A stretch of 64,000 nucleotides of DNA from Bifidobacterium callitrichos DSM 23973 (GTDB taxonomy: Bacteria; Actinomycetota; Actinomycetes; Actinomycetales; Bifidobacteriaceae). Under the pieces are notes generated by a model that saw nothing but the letters and a program-made list of their open reading frames with translations, was not told where the DNA came from and ran no database searches. The translations under genes were made by a program, and so were the position numbers. Each line of letters opens with the position of its first letter. Position 1 is the first letter of the stretch. Of this stretch, positions 20,753-30,621 are shown one piece after another. The stretch is taken from the NCBI RefSeq assembly GCF_000741175.1, contig NZ_JGYS01000005.1:186001-250000 (forward strand), read 5' to 3'.

Positions 20753-21589
20753 ATGAGCCATATCAGTTTCAGCTTCGACCCCAATTGGATGGACACGCTC
20801 ACCGCGCCGTTCATGACCAACGCGTTTCTCGCCGGCCTGTGCATCGCGTTCGCGGCCGGCGTGATGGGCTACTTCACCATCGCCCGCCATTCGACGTTCG
20901 CCGCGCACGCGTTGGCCCACATCGGCCTGCCCGGCGCGACTGGCGCGGTCCTGCTCGGATTGCCGGTCTCGGTGGGTCTGGGCGCGTTCGCGCTCGGCGG
21001 CGCGCTCGTCATCGGCGCGCTCGGCAAACGCGTTTCGGAACGCGAGATCGCCACCGGCACGGTGCTCGCGTTCGCCACCGGTCTGGGCCTGTTCTTCGCC
21101 CGACTGTCGTCGTCCGCATCCCAGCAGATGCAGTCGATCCTGTTCGGTTCGATTCTGACCATCACCAACGGTCAGATCCTCGGATTCGCGATCTTCGACG
21201 TCGTGCTGCTCGCGGCACTGGCGATCATCTACCGTCCGCTGCTGTTCAGCTCGCTCGACGAGCAGGTGGCGCAGGCCAAGGGCGTGCCGATCGGCTGGAT
21301 GAACGTCGCGTTCATGGCGATCATGGCCGGCGTCATCACCATCGCCGTGCCAGCGGTGGGCACGCTGCTCATCTTCGCGCTGGTGATCACCCCGGCGGCG
21401 GCGGCGAACATCCTCGTCGCCTCGCCGCTCAAGGCGATGATCGTCTCCGGCGTGATCTGCCTGATCTCGATCTGGGGCGGATTGGCGCTCGCCGCGATGT
21501 TCCCCGCTCCCCCGAGCTTCATCATCGTGACGATCTCCACCCTGATCTGGGCCGTGGCCAAGGCGATCGAATCGGCGCGGCACAGGTAG
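20753..21589 (+). CDS. Metal ABC transporter permease (ABC-3 family)
   Basis: A 278-residue polytopic membrane protein with about eight hydrophobic segments that forms the translocation path of the zinc/manganese importer. It keeps the ABC-3 family pattern ARHSTFAAHALAHIGLPGA near the N-terminus and GVPIGWMNVAFMAIMAGVITIAVPAVGTLL in the second half. The ATG at 20753 has AAGGAG at five bases; the GTG at 20747 is too close to that site. The gene ends one base before the convergent ispF stop codon. Confidence 0.94.
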   Translation: MSHISFSFDPNWMDTLTAPFMTNAFLAGLCIAFAAGVMGYFTIARHSTFAAHALAHIGLPGATGAVLLGLPVSVGLGAFALGGALVIGALGKRVSEREIATGTVLAFATGLGLFFARLSSSASQQMQSILFGSILTITNGQILGFAIFDVVLLAALAIIYRPLLFSSLDEQVAQAKGVPIGWMNVAFMAIMAGVITIAVPAVGTLLIFALVITPAAAANILVASPLKAMIVSGVICLISIWGGLALAAMFPAPPSFIIVTISTLIWAVAKAIESARHR

Positions 21590-21590
21590 G

Positions 21591-22085
21591 TTATTCGCAC
21601 TCCTCAACCAGAGCCGAGGCGATGGCGGCGATGCCTTCGCCTCGGCCGGTGAATCCCATGCGGTCGGTGGTGGTGGCAGTTACGGATACCGGGCATCCGA
21701 CCGCTTCGGACAACGCGCGAACGGCCTCGGCACGGTGACGGCCGATCTTCGGACGGTTGCCGATGATGGCGACGGACGCCGAGAACGGCGTGAAGCCATG
21801 TGATTGAAGATAGGCGACGGTCTCGCGCAGCATGGCCACACCATGCATGCCGGCACCGTGAGCGTTCGACCCGACGCCGAACAACGAACCGATATCACCG
21901 AGCCCGGAAGCCGACAGCAGCGCGTCGATCAGCGCGTGCGCGGCTACGTCGCCGTCGGAATCCCCCTCGATGCCGCTGCCCTCGCCGGGCCATTCGATGC
22001 CGGCGAGCCACAACGGGCGTACAACGGCCTCCGCGGCGTCAGCGGAGGCGAAACGATGGGCGTCGAAACCCTGACCGATGCGCAT
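21591..22085 (-). CDS. ispF: 2-C-methyl-D-erythritol 2,4-cyclodiphosphate synthase
   Basis: A 164-residue enzyme of the non-mevalonate isoprenoid pathway. It has the zinc-binding N-terminus RIGQGFDAHRF and the conserved EGDSDGDVAAHALIDALL, GDIGSLF and TDRMGFTGRGEGIAA. Its start codon overlaps the carD stop codon by one base (TGATG), so the two are translationally coupled. In mycobacteria carD, ispD and ispF form one locus; here ispD is not adjacent. Confidence 0.96.
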   Translation of the reverse strand: MRIGQGFDAHRFASADAAEAVVRPLWLAGIEWPGEGSGIEGDSDGDVAAHALIDALLSASGLGDIGSLFGVGSNAHGAGMHGVAMLRETVAYLQSHGFTPFSASVAIIGNRPKIGRHRAEAVRALSEAVGCPVSVTATTTDRMGFTGRGEGIAAIASALVEECE

Positions 22086-22681
22086 CAGCGCTTGCGGGTC
22101 TTTTTCTTCTCGGCGTCGATGCGGGCCATCGTCTCCGAGGCCGCCTCCTCGGGGGCCTTGGTGTGATGCTTCTCATCGCCGGGCTTCGGCTCGCTGTAGC
22201 CCAGATTCACGTCGAGCAGACGCTGGGCCTCTTCCTCGTCGATCTTCTCGGACAGGGAGATCTCCGAGGTGAGGATGGAACGGGCCTTGGTCAGCATGCG
22301 CTTCTCGCCCGCGGACAGACCGTGCTCGTCCACGTCGCGCTGCGCCAGATCACGCACCACCTCGGCGATCTTGTTGACGTCACCGGTGGCGATCTTCTCG
22401 ACGTTCAGCTTGTAGCGACGGGACCAGTTCATCTCCTTCTCGACGATGGGGGTGCGCAGGATCTCGAACACCGTGGCGACCTCGTTCGCGTCGACGATGT
22501 CTCGGACGCCGACCTTCTTCGCGTTGTCGACCGGCACGTTGATCACCAGGCCGTCGGAGGACAGCACCGACAGCTGCAGGTATTCGCGGGTGACCCCTCT
22601 CACGGTTCGTTCGGTGACCGCCTCGACCCTCGCCGCGCCATGACGCGGATAGACGACCATATCGCCGACCTTGTAACCCAT
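22085..22681 (-). CDS. carD: CarD-family RNA polymerase-binding regulator
   Basis: A 198-residue protein that binds the RNA polymerase beta subunit and stabilises open complexes. The N-terminal RNAP-interaction domain reads MGYKVGDMVVYPRHGAARVEAV. The C-terminal helical DNA-binding part contains the NWSRRYKLNVEKI segment with the conserved tryptophan. A 40-residue lysine/glutamate-rich tail is longer than in mycobacterial CarD (about 162 residues). The start at 22681 has GGAGG four bases upstream. Confidence 0.95.
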   Translation of the reverse strand: MGYKVGDMVVYPRHGAARVEAVTERTVRGVTREYLQLSVLSSDGLVINVPVDNAKKVGVRDIVDANEVATVFEILRTPIVEKEMNWSRRYKLNVEKIATGDVNKIAEVVRDLAQRDVDEHGLSAGEKRMLTKARSILTSEISLSEKIDEEEAQRLLDVNLGYSEPKPGDEKHHTKAPEEAASETMARIDAEKKKTRKR

Positions 22682-22809
22682 GAAACCTCCGCTGGAGCAG
22701 ACTGCAGAAAAAACCTGAAAAAGTATGCCACACCCCGTGGACCTGCGTATTGAGCCGGAAACGTCCACGATGCGACGCGCCAATTCCACGATGATAACGT
22801 TTGTAGCCG

Positions 22810-22815
22810 TACACT
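22810..22815 (+). promoter_or_regulatory. -10 box of glgB, leaderless start
   Basis: TACACT ends six bases before the ATG at 22822 and touches the ATG at 22816. No ribosome site exists, so transcription probably starts at or next to the initiation codon. Confidence 0.6.
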
Positions 22816-22821
22816 ATGGGC

Positions 22822-25077
22822 ATGGCTACTAACACAAACATCAATGACGATTCCTTTGCAGTGCCCGTTGACCAGGGTGCGCTCACCCAGGTCAGCAACG
22901 CGGAGTACTACAACCCCCACGAGGTCCTCGGCGGACATCTGGGAGAGGACAAGTTCGCCGCATACACGACCATTCGAGTCCTGTGCCCGAATGCGAAGTC
23001 CGTCTCCGTCCTGACCCAGAACGCCGAATTCCCCGCCGTGCACGAGTACAACGGCGTATTCGTGGCCGTGGTGCCGTCCCTCAAGACGGAGGACGGCTAC
23101 GGCGTGCCCGTCTACCGCATCAAGTACTCGTACGAGGACGGCGTCGAGCACGTCGAGGACGATCCGTACCGCTACCTGCCCACCGTCGGCGACATGGACA
23201 TGTACCTGTTCGGCGAGGGCCGCCACGAGCGTCTGTGGGACATGCTCGGCGCGCACGTGTTGCGCTATGACGATCCGATGGGCGGCGCCGACGGCACGCC
23301 CGGCGAGCAGGTCGAGGGCGTCTCCTTCGCCGTGTGGGCGCCGAACGCCCACGCGGTGCGCGTGATCGGCAACTTCAACGGTTGGAACGGCCGCCGCCAC
23401 GCGATGCGCGAGCTCGGCTCCTCCGGCGTGTGGGAGATCTTCATCCCGGGCGTCAAGGCCGGCGAGGTGTACAAGTACCAGATCCTCAACGCCAACCACG
23501 AATGGGTCGAGAAGGCCGACCCGATGGAGCGCTCCCACGAGGTGCCGCCGGCGACCGGTTCGATCGTCGTCGAATCGCAGCATGAATGGGGCGATGACGC
23601 ATGGATGGACCACCGCCGCGTCACCGATCCGATGGACCGTCCGATCGCGATCTACGAGATGAACGCGCACAGCTGGCGCAAGGACGTGAAGAACTACCGC
23701 GAGCTGGCCGACAAGCTGGTCCCCTACGTCACCAAGCTCGGCTTCACCCACGTGGAGTTCATGCCGCTGACGCAGTACCCGTTCACTGGCTCCTGGGGCT
23801 ATCAGGTCACCGGCTACTACGCGGTCGACTCCCGTCTGGGCTCCCCGGACGACTTCAAGTACCTCGTCGACAAGCTGCACGAGGCCGGCATCGGCGTGAT
23901 CATGGACTGGGTCCCGGCCCACTTCCCGAAGGACTCCTTCGCGCTCGGACGCTTCGACGGCACCCCGCTGTACGAGGATCCGGATCCGACCCGTGGCGAG
24001 CACCCGGACTGGGGCACCTACATCTTCAACTTCGGGCGCAACGAGGTGAGGAACTTCCTCGTGGCCGACGCCTGCTTCTGGCTGGGCGAATACCACGTCG
24101 ACGCGCTGCGCGTCGACGCCGTCAGCTCGATGCTCTACCTCGACTACAGCCGCCAGCCCGGCCAGTGGCACCCGAACATCTACGGCGGCCGCGAGAACCT
24201 CGAGGCCATCGACTTCCTCAAGGAGGCCAACGCCACCGCGTACAAGAACAACCCGGGCATCATGATGATCGCCGAGGAGTCCACCGCGTACGCGGGCATC
24301 ACCGCCCCGACGAGCGCCGGCGGCGTCGGCTTCGGCCTCAAGTGGAACATGGGCTGGATGCACGACACGCTCGAGTACCTGCACGAGACGCCGATCAACC
24401 GCAAGTGGCACCACAACGAAATCACCTTCTCGATGGTGTACGCCTACTCCGAGCACTACGTGCTGCCGCTGAGCCACGACGAGGTCGTGTACGGCAAGGG
24501 CTCGCTGTACGGCAAGATGCCGGGCAACGGCTGGGACAAGTACGCCGGCGTGCGCTCCCTGTTCGCCTACCAGTGGGCGCATCCGGGCAAGAAGCTCACG
24601 TTCATGGGCAACGAGCTCGCGCAGTGGGGCGAATGGGACTACAACAACTCCATCGACTGGGCGTGCCTCGACTGGCAGGACCACATCGGCGTGCAGCAGA
24701 TGGTCGCCGACCTCAACGAGTTCTACAAGAAGCACCCGGCCCTGTGGACCCAGGACTTCACCCCCGAGGGCTTCCAGTGGCTCACCAGCGACGACGCCGA
24801 CCACAACACGCTGAGCTTCCTGCGCATCGGTTCGAAGGGCGAGCAGCTCGCGGTGGTCGTCAACTTCGCCGGCGAGGCGTGGCAGGACTATCAGGTGGCC
24901 CTGCCCAAGGGCGGCAAGTGGACCGAGGTGTTCACCACCGACGACAAGAAGTACGGCGGTTCAGGCATCTCCAACGGCACCTTCGAGGCGGATGCCGGCG
25001 AATACCATTCGCGTCCGGCCTCGGCGAAAATCACCGTCCCCGCGCTTGGAGCTGTATTCTTGAAGCCAGAAGACTGA
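22822..25077 (+). CDS. glgB: 1,4-alpha-glucan branching enzyme
   Basis: A 751-residue GH13 enzyme that introduces alpha-1,6 branches into glycogen. It has an N-terminal beta-sandwich region (residues about 30-120), a CBM48 module with [21 protein letters not shown], and a catalytic barrel with [28 protein letters not shown] (nucleophile Asp), MMIAEEST (acid/base Glu) and [17 protein letters not shown]-terminal beta domain follows. Two in-frame ATGs lie at 22816 and 22822. The second sits six bases after a TACACT -10 box, so a leaderless start there is preferred. It is followed by a two-component system only 33 bp downstream. Confidence 0.97.
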   Translation: MATNTNINDDSFAVPVDQGALTQVSNAEYYNPHEVLGGHLGEDKFAAYTTIRVLCPNAKSVSVLTQNAEFPAVHEYNGVFVAVVPSLKTEDGYGVPVYRIKYSYEDGVEHVEDDPYRYLPTVGDMDMYLFGEGRHERLWDMLGAHVLRYDDPMGGADGTPGEQVEGVSFAVWAPNAHAVRVIGNFNGWNGRRHAMRELGSSGVWEIFIPGVKAGEVYKYQILNANHEWVEKADPMERSHEVPPATGSIVVESQHEWGDDAWMDHRRVTDPMDRPIAIYEMNAHSWRKDVKNYRELADKLVPYVTKLGFTHVEFMPLTQYPFTGSWGYQVTGYYAVDSRLGSPDDFKYLVDKLHEAGIGVIMDWVPAHFPKDSFALGRFDGTPLYEDPDPTRGEHPDWGTYIFNFGRNEVRNFLVADACFWLGEYHVDALRVDAVSSMLYLDYSRQPGQWHPNIYGGRENLEAIDFLKEANATAYKNNPGIMMIAEESTAYAGITAPTSAGGVGFGLKWNMGWMHDTLEYLHETPINRKWHHNEITFSMVYAYSEHYVLPLSHDEVVYGKGSLYGKMPGNGWDKYAGVRSLFAYQWAHPGKKLTFMGNELAQWGEWDYNNSIDWACLDWQDHIGVQQMVADLNEFYKKHPALWTQDFTPEGFQWLTSDDADHNTLSFLRIGSKGEQLAVVVNFAGEAWQDYQVALPKGGKWTEVFTTDDKKYGGSGISNGTFEADAGEYHSRPASAKITVPALGAVFLKPED

Positions 25078-25110
25078 TTCATACACAGTCGAAAGGCGGA
25101 AACAGAAACC

Positions 25111-25866
25111 ATGCTCAATACCACGGCACGTCAACAGACAACGCCGCGCACCGTGCTGGTCGTCGAGGACGAACCCACGCTGGCGACCGCCATCGCGCAA
25201 CGCCTGGCCACCGAAGGGTGGACCGCACGCGTTGCCGGTGACGGCGCCAGCGCCGTTCAGGCGGCCAGTCAGCTCAAGCCCGATCTGGTGATCATGGACA
25301 TCATGCTGCCGGTGATGGACGGACTGGAGGCCACCAAGCGCATCGTGGCCGCCCGTCCGGTGCCGGTGCTCATCCTCACCGCCCGCGACGACGAGGCGGA
25401 CAAGGTCATCGGTCTGGGCGCCGGCGCGGACGACTACATGACCAAACCGTTCTCGATGCGCGAGCTCATCGCCCGATGCAAGGCGTTGCTGCGCCGCGTC
25501 GAACGCGCCAAGGTCATCGCCAAGAACGCGGAGAACGAGAAGATCCTCGACTTCGGCTCGCTGGTCATCGATCCTGCGCAGCGTACGGTGAGCGTCAACG
25601 GCACCTTCGTGCACCTGACCCCCACCGAGTTCGACCTGCTGGCCACGCTGGCGCGCAAGCCCAAGTCGGTCCTCAAGCGCGAACAGCTGCTCGAGGAGGT
25701 CTGGGACTGGGTCGATGCCTCGGGCACCCGCACCGTCGACAGCCATGTCAAGGCACTGCGCCACAAGCTCGGCCCGGACATGATCCGCACCGTCCACGGC
25801 GTCGGATACGCCTTCGAGCCTCCGGCACCGCAGACCGAGACCGCATCCGAACAGCCCGGCAAGTGA
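25111..25866 (+). CDS. OmpR/PhoB-type response regulator
   Basis: A 251-residue DNA-binding response regulator. The receiver domain (residues about 10-125) has the acidic pair VVEDEP, the phospho-acceptor aspartate in DLVIMDIMLPVMDG, the threonine in LILTARDD and the lysine in YMTKPF. The C-terminal winged helix (about 145-240) has the family core LTPTEFDLLATLARKPKSVLKREQLLEEVW and TVDSHVKALRHKLG. It is followed immediately by its likely sensor kinase. The inducing signal is unknown. Confidence 0.95.
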   Translation: MLNTTARQQTTPRTVLVVEDEPTLATAIAQRLATEGWTARVAGDGASAVQAASQLKPDLVIMDIMLPVMDGLEATKRIVAARPVPVLILTARDDEADKVIGLGAGADDYMTKPFSMRELIARCKALLRRVERAKVIAKNAENEKILDFGSLVIDPAQRTVSVNGTFVHLTPTEFDLLATLARKPKSVLKREQLLEEVWDWVDASGTRTVDSHVKALRHKLGPDMIRTVHGVGYAFEPPAPQTETASEQPGK

Positions 25867-26957
25867 GCTCCAAGCCCATGGCCGCACCACACTACCCCGT
25901 AAGAGAGGGCGCACGCGTTCGCCGCGTGCGCCCTCTCGGCATGTTCTCCTCGCTCAAGCTCGAACTGGGCGCACTGATCGTCATCGCCACCGCCATCGCA
26001 TTCGCGATGTGCTGGTTCCTGCTCAAATTCGGCTGGAGCGGATGGATCGCCATGCCAGTCGCCCTCATCGTGGCGCTCGGCATCACCTACTACTTCTCAC
26101 GCGGGCTCACCGCACGTCTGCGCCAGCTGCGCGACGCCGCCGAGGCGATGGCCGACGGCGACTACACCGTGCGCGTTCCCATGGACGAGTCCAGCCACGA
26201 CGAGGTGGGCCAGCTGGCCCGATCATTCAATGAGATGGCCGCCGAACTCCAGCACGCCGATCAGACCCGCCGCGACCTCATCGCCAACGTCAGCCACGAG
26301 CTGCGCACGCCGGTCTCCGCCCTGCAGGCTCAGGTCGAGAACATGGCCGACGGCGTGACCGACCCCACGCCCGCGAATCTCGAAGGCATCCTCGACCAGA
26401 CGCAGCGGCTCACCGATCTCATCGCCTTCCTGCTCGATCTGAGCCGTATGGAGGCGGGCGCCGCGAGCCTCGAGATCGAACGGTTCAACTTCGCCGACTT
26501 CCTCGACGATACGATCGAACCGCTGGAGCTGGCGGACGGCGGGCACGCGCACGACATCCACGTACGGGTGAACGACGACATCGAGATGGAGGGCGATCAG
26601 GACCGTCTGAGGCAGCTGTTCACCAATATCATCGGCAATGCGCTCAAGCACTCCCCCGACGGCACGACGGTGCTTGTCGAGGTGCACGAGGACGTCGGAC
26701 ACGGCACCGTGGTCACGAACGTCGTCAATTTCGGCTCGCGTATCGCTCCCGAGATCCGTTCCGACATCTTCCGCCGGTTCGTCAAGGGCAAATCCGGTCC
26801 CGGCACCGAGTCAGGCGGCACCGGTCTGGGACTGTCGATCGCACGATGGGCCGCGCAGCTGCACGGTGGCACCGTACGGGTGGTCGATGACGTGCGTGGC
26901 GCCGATTTCGAGATCGTCCTGCCGAAGCATCACGACGCGGGAGAGTCGGAGTCATAG
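25863..26957 (+). CDS. Sensor histidine kinase
   Basis: A roughly 364-residue membrane kinase, partner of the preceding regulator. It has two transmembrane helices close together (about residues 35-75) with almost no extracellular loop, then a HAMP domain (FSRGLTARLRQLRDAAEAMADGDYTVRV). The HisKA box is LIANVSHELRTPVSAL with the phosphorylated histidine. The ATPase domain has N-box NIIGNALKHSP and G-boxes ending GGTGLGLSIARW. A GTG at 25863 overlaps the regulator's TGA (GTGA), which suggests coupling; ATG 25878 is also possible. With no sensor domain it probably reads a membrane or intracellular cue. Its 3' end overlaps the convergent comF-like gene by 28 bp. Confidence 0.93.
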   Translation: MSSKPMAAPHYPVREGARVRRVRPLGMFSSLKLELGALIVIATAIAFAMCWFLLKFGWSGWIAMPVALIVALGITYYFSRGLTARLRQLRDAAEAMADGDYTVRVPMDESSHDEVGQLARSFNEMAAELQHADQTRRDLIANVSHELRTPVSALQAQVENMADGVTDPTPANLEGILDQTQRLTDLIAFLLDLSRMEAGAASLEIERFNFADFLDDTIEPLELADGGHAHDIHVRVNDDIEMEGDQDRLRQLFTNIIGNALKHSPDGTTVLVEVHEDVGHGTVVTNVVNFGSRIAPEIRSDIFRRFVKGKSGPGTESGGTGLGLSIARWAAQLHGGTVRVVDDVRGADFEIVLPKHHDAGESES

Positions 26958-27670
26958 TGCGGGGTCGCGGCCAGCGCCAACCCCGCCAGAACCCGCGCGC
27001 CCGCCGTCTCCAATGCGACGGCACAGGCGCGCATCGTGGCACCAGTCGTCACGATATCGTCGACGATGACGACCGTTCGTCCAGCCACCCGGCTCAAGGA
27101 ACGATTGCGCACCGTCAATCGCCCGCCCATTCGTGAGGCGCGCTGATCCGCGCCGGCGGTCTCCACGGCCTTGCCGTCGACGACGCGGGCGGCGATCCGC
27201 AATGCCGGATCCACCCGTGCATCAAGACCCGACGATCGGTAGTAGGCCGCGACGGCCCTCGCCAGCGGCATCAGATGACGCCGTCCGCGTTCGGCCAAGG
27301 AACTGGCCGATGAGGGCGCGGGAACGACGAGCAGCGCGCCGTCCAAGGCCACCCCCTCGATCGGCAGCGCGCGACGTGCGAGCGCGACGATGCACTGCGC
27401 GAACTCGCGGTCGCATTCCTCATCGCCGTGATCCTTCCATGCGAGAATCGCACGACGGACGTTTCCGCCATAGACGGCGCCGGCGTAGGCATATCCCGTC
27501 ACGGCTGCGGGGAACGGCAGGGCGATCACCTGGTCGAACAGGTCTCGGCATGAGGGGCAGAGCGTTTCGTCGGGCCGATCGCAGCCTGCGCATCCGCGCG
27601 GCAGCAGCAATCCCAGCATGCTCACGAACACGCCGGATGTTCTGCCGGATACGCCGCTTCCCCCGTTCAT
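26930..27670 (-). CDS. ComF-family phosphoribosyltransferase-like protein
   Basis: A 246-residue protein with an N-terminal four-cysteine zinc-ribbon-like motif (CAGCDRPDETLCPSC) and a C-terminal PRTase fold carrying the PRPP loop VVIVDDIVTTGAT. ComF proteins are required for DNA uptake in competent bacteria and act on single-stranded DNA handling; a role here is inferred from family only. It sits 9 bp downstream of the HAD phosphatase gene on the same strand, so the two are probably co-transcribed. Confidence 0.9.
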   Translation of the reverse strand: MNGGSGVSGRTSGVFVSMLGLLLPRGCAGCDRPDETLCPSCRDLFDQVIALPFPAAVTGYAYAGAVYGGNVRRAILAWKDHGDEECDREFAQCIVALARRALPIEGVALDGALLVVPAPSSASSLAERGRRHLMPLARAVAAYYRSSGLDARVDPALRIAARVVDGKAVETAGADQRASRMGGRLTVRNRSLSRVAGRTVVIVDDIVTTGATMRACAVALETAGARVLAGLALAATPHYDSDSPAS

Positions 27671-27679
27671 GATCAGCGA

Positions 27680-28504
27680 CTACGCCTGACGCGGCGGCTG
27701 TTCGGGATGCCATTCAGGCAGACGTTCGAGCAGACCGTCGACGAAGCGGATCGTATCGGCCGGACAGGAGACTGCGACGCCCATCGCACCTGCTTCGGCG
27801 GCGGGGTAATCATTGCCGCCAGGCGTCATACGGTCGCCGACGAAGACGATATCCGCCACCTGAATGCCGGTGCATGCGGCGAGCTCGCGAATGGCGAACG
27901 CCTTGTCGATGCCACGGCCAGCCACGTCGACGCTGGTGTAGCCGCCCGCATGCACCTTGAGATCGGGCAGGTCGTCGGCCACGGCCCGGGCCAGACGCTC
28001 CTTGAGCTCACCGGTCGGGTCGAATGCCTGCTTGGCCTCGAGCGGGGCCTGCTGGCCGAGCACGGAGAACGTGATCTGCGAGCCGCGGTCCTCGATGCGT
28101 TCGCCCCAGACGTGCTCGAGCCACAGTCCCTGCTCGCGTGCGTGACGCTCCAGACTGGCGGCGGCGCGGGCACGCTGGTCGGCATCGAGATCATGGCTGA
28201 AGACGCAGGACCACTCGTGCCCGTTCCAGCGCAGATATCGGGTGCCGCTGGTGGGCATCAGATGAAGATTCGCGAGGATCGCCCGATCCTCCAGCACGTC
28301 GAGGATCTGGCTGACGACGAGTGAGTATCGTCCGCCGGTGATGACCGCCACCGGAATGCGACGGGTGAGTTCGGAGAACCGGGAGGCCATCTGAGGCTTC
28401 ATCGGCAGCTTGGAATTGGCAAGCGTGTTGTCCAGATCGAATCCGACAAGTCGGGTATGGGCAGCCAGAGCATCCAGATCCCATTCGTTCCACGGCTTGA
28501 TCAT
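27680..28504 (-). CDS. HAD-superfamily hydrolase (Cof/sucrose-phosphatase-like)
   Basis: A 274-residue HAD phosphatase. Motif I is VGFDLDNTLANSK with the nucleophile aspartate, motif II is PVAVITGGRYS, and motif IV is DIVFVGDRMTPGGNDYPA. The mobile cap lies between the TGG and GD motifs, as in type IIB (sugar-phosphate phosphatase) members. The substrate cannot be told. The start at 28504 has GGGAGG eight bases upstream; the longer frame above it is a low-complexity A/V/R extension without a ribosome site. Confidence 0.88.
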   Translation of the reverse strand: MIKPWNEWDLDALAAHTRLVGFDLDNTLANSKLPMKPQMASRFSELTRRIPVAVITGGRYSLVVSQILDVLEDRAILANLHLMPTSGTRYLRWNGHEWSCVFSHDLDADQRARAAASLERHAREQGLWLEHVWGERIEDRGSQITFSVLGQQAPLEAKQAFDPTGELKERLARAVADDLPDLKVHAGGYTSVDVAGRGIDKAFAIRELAACTGIQVADIVFVGDRMTPGGNDYPAAEAGAMGVAVSCPADTIRFVDGLLERLPEWHPEQPPRQA

Positions 28505-28665
28505 CGACCGTACCTCCCATCCGGTTCCCGGCGCGATCCACAACGCCACCACCCGCAACGCCACCGCCCGCAGTGTCATCGTGCGATTGCACCGCTGTAA
28601 CGGTATCCTAGCGCAACCGCACCGGCATCGGGCGTTCCTCGCCGCCTTGACCTACAGTGGAGGGC

Positions 28666-29094
28666 ATGCTTGATGCCCCTTGGAATGAACGAGTCTACCG
28701 CAATCGTCATGGACGCGGCACGCGTACCCCCATGTTCGGCACACGTTTGCCACGATACCGTACGCGTTCCGGCATATTCGACGATCTGGTCGCCGCGCAC
28801 ATCCGCCGTCTCGCGGAGGCGTGGCCGGACCTGATCAAGCCGGTGCAGTTCGCCGTGGAGGACGTGCCGCCGTCCGATCCGGTGCCGTGGGAGACGGAGC
28901 CGAGTCTCAATTCGCGCGCGTTCCCGGCCGATCATGGCGCGCCGGCGCGTATCGTGCTCTACCGGATGCCGCTGCAGTCGCGTACGCGGGGGCGCGATGA
29001 GCTGCAGTGGGCGATCCGCGATGAACTGGTCATCCGGCTGGCGGAGCTGTACGGGCGCAGGCCCGAGGAGATCGATCCGGACTTCGAGTGGTAG
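28666..29094 (+). CDS. Metallopeptidase-family (minimal zincin-like) protein lacking the HExxH site
   Basis: A 142-residue protein resembling the COG3824 minimal metalloprotease family. It contains FDDLVAAHIRRLAEAWPDLIKPVQFAVEDVPP, a central IVLYRMPLQSRTRG strand region, and the helix where active members have HExxH. Here that helix reads IRDELVIRLAELYGRRPEEIDPDFEW, with no histidines, so zinc proteolysis is unlikely. Actinobacterial members next to whiB2 commonly look like this. The ATG at 28666 follows GGAGGG by one base, and GTG 28657 is an alternative. It converges with the DUF5719 gene, as expected from the conserved whiB2 neighbourhood. Confidence 0.82.
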   Translation: MLDAPWNERVYRNRHGRGTRTPMFGTRLPRYRTRSGIFDDLVAAHIRRLAEAWPDLIKPVQFAVEDVPPSDPVPWETEPSLNSRAFPADHGAPARIVLYRMPLQSRTRGRDELQWAIRDELVIRLAELYGRRPEEIDPDFEW

Positions 29095-29097
29095 GGT

Positions 29098-30621
29098 CTA
29101 GCGGACGATGGTGTTGTCCTGGGTGGAGCGGATCGTCGCCTCGCGCACGGTGAGCGAACTCGGTTCGTAGGCGGCAAGACCCGCCACCTTGGCGCCGTCG
29201 AGTCCGCCGCCGCCCAGCCGCACGCCCCATGCGACCGCCCTGTCCGCGCTTTCGACGAGCACGGCATCGCCCTCGCCCTTGAGCGTGGAGGCGCCGTTGG
29301 CCTTGATGGTCACGTCCTTCGCGTCGCCGGCCTTGCCGGTGTCGTCCATGAAGGTCAGCGTGACGGTGGTCTCCTTGTTGGTGGTGTTGATGAGGGTGAT
29401 CGTCGCGTCGAGCCCGTCGGGCAGGGCGGCGCCGTCGAAGTGAGACACGGGGACCGCGGCGAGGGAGGCGAAGTCCTCCTGACCGTCGGCCCCGGACCGG
29501 ATGGCGCGGGCCGAGGCGACGAAATCGTCGTCGCCGGTGGCGAGGATGCCACGGGCCCCCTTGGGGGCCTTGCCGAGGTCGAGGACGGTGACGCGCCCGT
29601 CCTTGAGGGCCTTTCTGCCGATCGAGGAGAGGCCGTCGTCGGTGACCCACGAGAGATTCACATCCCCGGCCTTGCTGCCGTAGGCATACAGTGTGATCTC
29701 GTCATCCTGCGACACCGAGGGAATCGCGTTGAGCGTCGAGGCGGCCGAGGAGGGCATCGTGAAATCGGAGCCCTTCGGCGTCAGCCCATCGGCGTTGACG
29801 GAGGCCACGTATGCGGCCACGGGCATCACGTCGCTGGTGATGGTCACATACAGACCGTCCTGATCGGGGGCCGCCGCAGACAGGTCGACGACGGTGGTGC
29901 CGCCGGCCGCCACGGTGGCGGTGCCGGAGGTGGACAGGCTCATCGTGCCGGAGGACGACGTACCGATCACCTTGAGCGAGACGGTCGTGGCCTTCGAAGA
30001 CGGGTTGGCGATCGTCATGCGGCGGCTGGCACCGGTACCGGTACCCGGCAGCAGGAACGAGCTGCTCATCGACGGAGTGACGCAGGTGGCGGCGGAGATG
30101 CCGCGCAGGTCGCCCTTGGAGGCGTGCGAGGCGATGACGCCGGCGTGGCCGGATCCCTCGGAGGCCTCGAGCAGGTTGGTCTCGAGCAGACGGTCGGAGT
30201 CGACCTTGTCGCGTCCCACCATGGCATCCGTGCTGCGCGGATTGGCGGGGGCCTTGAGCGAGAGGACGGCGTCCGAGGAGGATGCGCTGAACGGAGAGGC
30301 CGTGGAGGCGTAGACCGATCCGAACGCGGCGAACGACGCCGAGGTGGTCAGGTCGCCGTCAGAGGCGCGGTATTCGCTGTCGCCCCAATCGGTGGCGTCG
30401 GGCAGCGTCATACGGGCGGGGCAATACGACTGCACCGTCTGCTGGATGATGCGGTGCGAGGCGACGACGCCCGATGTGGCGCGATCGACGAACCACTGCG
30501 GCATCGACCCGATGGACAGCCAGACGAAGGCGGCGATCAGCACGACGCTGGTCAACGTCGCGAGGACGACACGTGCGACACGCCATAGGCGCGAGGCGAT
30601 GGGTGATGTGGTCTGGTTCAT
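29098..30621 (-). CDS. DUF5719-family membrane-anchored protein
   Basis: A 507-residue protein with one N-terminal transmembrane helix (VVLATLTSVVLIAAFVWLSIG) and a large extracytoplasmic part made of repeated beta-sandwich-like stretches (SLKVIGTSSSGTMSLSTSGTATVAAGGTTVVDLS). No catalytic motif is seen. DUF5719 proteins in actinobacteria usually follow a glycosyltransferase gene near whiB2. Here the start codon overlaps the glycosyltransferase stop by 4 bases (ATGA), which indicates coupling. A role in envelope assembly is inferred from context only. Confidence 0.82.
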   Translation of the reverse strand: MNQTTSPIASRLWRVARVVLATLTSVVLIAAFVWLSIGSMPQWFVDRATSGVVASHRIIQQTVQSYCPARMTLPDATDWGDSEYRASDGDLTTSASFAAFGSVYASTASPFSASSSDAVLSLKAPANPRSTDAMVGRDKVDSDRLLETNLLEASEGSGHAGVIASHASKGDLRGISAATCVTPSMSSSFLLPGTGTGASRRMTIANPSSKATTVSLKVIGTSSSGTMSLSTSGTATVAAGGTTVVDLSAAAPDQDGLYVTITSDVMPVAAYVASVNADGLTPKGSDFTMPSSAASTLNAIPSVSQDDEITLYAYGSKAGDVNLSWVTDDGLSSIGRKALKDGRVTVLDLGKAPKGARGILATGDDDFVASARAIRSGADGQEDFASLAAVPVSHFDGAALPDGLDATITLINTTNKETTVTLTFMDDTGKAGDAKDVTIKANGASTLKGEGDAVLVESADRAVAWGVRLGGGGLDGAKVAGLAAYEPSSLTVREATIRSTQDNTIVR

